Of a DNA stretch of 64,000 nt, positions 62,366 through 64,000 are shown piece by piece (positions within the stretch are counted from its first letter, which is position 1; every line of letters begins with the position of its first letter). Position numbers and translations under genes: made by a program. Under the pieces are notes generated by a model. The model was not told the origin of the DNA, did no database searches, and was given only the letters and a program-made list of their open reading frames with translations. The stretch is taken from the NCBI GenBank assembly GCA_009783055.1, contig WRHW01000005.1, positions 1 through 64,000 on the forward strand. Direction: 5' to 3'. The stretch comes from Holophagaceae bacterium (lineage in GTDB: Bacteria > Acidobacteriota > Holophagae > Holophagales > Holophagaceae).

Positions 62366-63892
62366 ATGTTCAAAAAACCAGTTGTTTTACTAATACTTGA
62401 CGGGGTTGGGGACGGCTCAAGAAATTCATTTGATGCCACCTTTGTGTCTGGAATGCCCCACTTAAATAGCTTGCGACGACAATATGCCTCAACACAGCTA
62501 AGAACAAGCGAAGAAGCTGTGGGTCTGCCAGAGGGTCAATTTGGCAACTCTGAAGTGGGTCATACCAATTTGGGAGCAGGACGAATAGTGTGGCAAGAAT
62601 TAACCCGTATTGATGCCGCCATAAAAAAGGGAACTTTTAGGCAAAACAAAGCAATGTCTACACTTATTTCCGAGGTTAAGACCAAAAAGACGAGGCTTCA
62701 CCTGATGGGCTTAGTCAGTCCGGGTGGGGTTCACAGCCACCAAAACCATATAGTTGCCCTTGCTCAGTGGGCAGAAGCAGAGGGAGTTCCTACCACCATA
62801 CATGCCTTCCTTGATGGACGCGATACCCCACAAAAGAGTGCAGATGGCTACCTGGCATGGCTAGATGAGCAACTCAAAGCTACACCGATGGTAAAGGTTG
62901 GTTCCATAAGTGGTCGCTACTGGGCTATGGACAGGGATAAGAGATGGGACAGAGTAGAAAAAGCATGGAATATGTTAGTGGAAGGTCAGCCGGAGCATAA
63001 GCACGACACATCAGCCAGTGCAATTAAAGCCGCGTATGAACGGGATGAAACTGACGAATTTGTAGCACCTACAATTACAAAGGACTTTCACCCCATCGCA
63101 GATGGAGACGGCATAATTTTCTATAATTTCAGGGCAGACCGTGGGCGACAGTTGTGCCATGCTTTGGTTGATCCAGCCTTTGATGGATTCAAACCCAAAC
63201 ACCGTCCAAATGTAAAATTAGTAACGTTTACTCAGTATGACATTGCATTAGACCCATACCTCTCAGTAGCATATCCCCCACAAAACCTCACAAAGATATT
63301 TGGCGAATTAATTAGCGAAAAGGGTCTAAAGCAGTTCCGAACAGCCGAGACAGAAAAATATGCGCATGTAACATTCTTTTTTAATGGTGGTCGTGAGGAA
63401 CCTTTTCCTGGGGAGGATCGTCTTCTGGTAGACAGCCCGAAAGTTGCCACATATGACCTAATGCCCGAGATGAGTTGCCACCAAGTAGTTAGGGGACTAA
63501 TTGATGCTATTCACTCGAATAAATATGAAGTAATCATATGCAATCTAGCTAATGGTGACATGATCGGCCACACGGGAATACTTGACGCGGCAGTAACTGC
63601 CTGCACTGTGGTAGATGATTCTGTTAGAAAGGTTGCAGATGCAGTATTAAAACAAAAGGGCGTACTGATAGTAACGTCTGACCACGGAAATTCAGAATGT
63701 ATGCTGGACGATGAAGGTCATCCTCATACAGCCCATACAATGAATTTAGTTCCATGCGTAATTGTTGCCGATGGCTTTGAAAGAATGGCCCTCCGCCCGG
63801 GTGGTGCCCTTTGTGATGTGGCTCCGACCTTACTTAAACTATTAGGTATAGAACAACCAAACGAAATGGACGGAAAAAGTCTTTTTAAGTAA
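62366..63892 (+). CDS. gpmI: 2,3-Bisphosphoglycerate-independent phosphoglycerate mutase
   Basis: A 508-residue Mn2+-dependent alkaline-phosphatase-fold enzyme interconverting 3- and 2-phosphoglycerate in glycolysis. The LLILDGVGDG metal motif is at the N-terminus, the nucleophile Ser in EGQFGNSEVGHTNLGAGR near residue 63, then HAFLDGRDTPQKS, GRYWAMDRDKRWDR, ANGDMIGHTG and TSDHGNSECMLDD. The ATG at 62366 with GGAG spacing is chosen over the upstream ATG at 62354. The 3' flank to the window end (63893-64000) holds only a short TAGGCTTCGCCTA hairpin. Confidence 0.94.
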   Translation: MFKKPVVLLILDGVGDGSRNSFDATFVSGMPHLNSLRRQYASTQLRTSEEAVGLPEGQFGNSEVGHTNLGAGRIVWQELTRIDAAIKKGTFRQNKAMSTLISEVKTKKTRLHLMGLVSPGGVHSHQNHIVALAQWAEAEGVPTTIHAFLDGRDTPQKSADGYLAWLDEQLKATPMVKVGSISGRYWAMDRDKRWDRVEKAWNMLVEGQPEHKHDTSASAIKAAYERDETDEFVAPTITKDFHPIADGDGIIFYNFRADRGRQLCHALVDPAFDGFKPKHRPNVKLVTFTQYDIALDPYLSVAYPPQNLTKIFGELISEKGLKQFRTAETEKYAHVTFFFNGGREEPFPGEDRLLVDSPKVATYDLMPEMSCHQVVRGLIDAIHSNKYEVIICNLANGDMIGHTGILDAAVTACTVVDDSVRKVADAVLKQKGVLIVTSDHGNSECMLDDEGHPHTAHTMNLVPCVIVADGFERMALRPGGALCDVAPTLLKLLGIEQPNEMDGKSLFK

Positions 63893-64000
63893 ACCTTTTC
63901 TGAAAAAAGAGCACTAATACTAAAACGTGTCATTGCAAAACACCTGATTTGCAATTCAGCCAGGATGATAGGCTTCGCCTATTTTGAAATATCCACAAAT

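Noticed and set aside
1-64000. tRNA, rRNA or CRISPR arrays
   Set aside because: None recognised by reading both strands; a tRNA scan would be needed to exclude tRNAs fully.

Overview
The window reads as a Gram-negative, outer-membrane-bearing bacterium of roughly mid-40s % G+C (judged by eye). Several Oar-type TonB receptors carry an N-terminal carboxypeptidase-regulatory-like domain with no SusD partner, many secreted enzymes are present, and Shine-Dalgarno sites (AGGAGG/GGAGG) are clear. Together these point to Acidobacteriota (Holophagae-like) rather than Bacteroidota. That placement is an inference; no rRNA gene lies in the window.

Layout. 1-120: end of an IS256-type element. 0.5-7.7 kb: DUF3187 outer-membrane protein, transketolase, threonine aldolase, secreted S9 peptidase. 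7.8-17.0 kb: a sugar catabolic region holding an SSS symporter, a small membrane protein, galactokinase, a SIS-type sugar isomerase/deaminase, a GalE-like epimerase, a sugar-1-P nucleotidyltransferase, a NahK-like kinase and an MFS sugar porter. No galT is present, so galactose/hexosamine phosphates are probably activated by the nucleotidyltransferase and epimerised by the GalE homologue. 17.2 kb: cinA.

18.4-31.5 kb is the most striking part: a mirror-image locus. Four genes on the minus strand (outer-membrane barrel, TonB receptor, second barrel, small secreted protein) face four paralogues in the same order on the plus strand. A tyrosine recombinase gene sits at the centre of symmetry. The recombinase lies in a 1.8-kb segment bounded by 38-bp perfect inverted repeats (24005-24042 and 25783-25820). 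A third, partial 21-bp copy lies at 25502-25522, and a good outward-facing promoter (25658-25685) lies inside the segment. This is the architecture expected of a self-inverting promoter switch that alternates two outer-membrane transport operons. The arrangement is seen directly; the switching is a hypothesis.

31.5-42.2 kb: chorismate synthase, a Cys-rich DUF1292 protein, chorismate mutase, a MITE-like repeat, a ParDE-type toxin-antitoxin pair with a frameshifted toxin, a GH2 glycosidase, a PAS/HD-GYP protein, an S4 RNA-binding protein, two parvulin-type isomerases and an MltB-type lytic transglycosylase. 42.3-44.7 kb: a two-gene type II restriction-modification system. 44.7-48.0 kb: divergent hutH and hutU. 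48.1-57.1 kb: a large unknown outer-membrane protein, GspF/PilC, DUF4920, a PepSY-like membrane protein, a phosphate acyltransferase, a GH125 mannosidase, a CBM9-like protein and a deoxyhypusine-synthase-like protein. 57.2-57.6 kb: RNase P RNA. 57.7-63.9 kb: histidine kinase, mtnA plus class II aldolase (5'-deoxynucleoside salvage), pyrB, a 2[4Fe-4S] ferredoxin and cofactor-independent phosphoglycerate mutase.

No tRNA, rRNA or CRISPR array was recognised by reading. Several short repeat families were found: palindromes with ATACCAAGTTGC arms, TTGCTCC stem-loops and a TTTCAATAC-ended MITE-like element.
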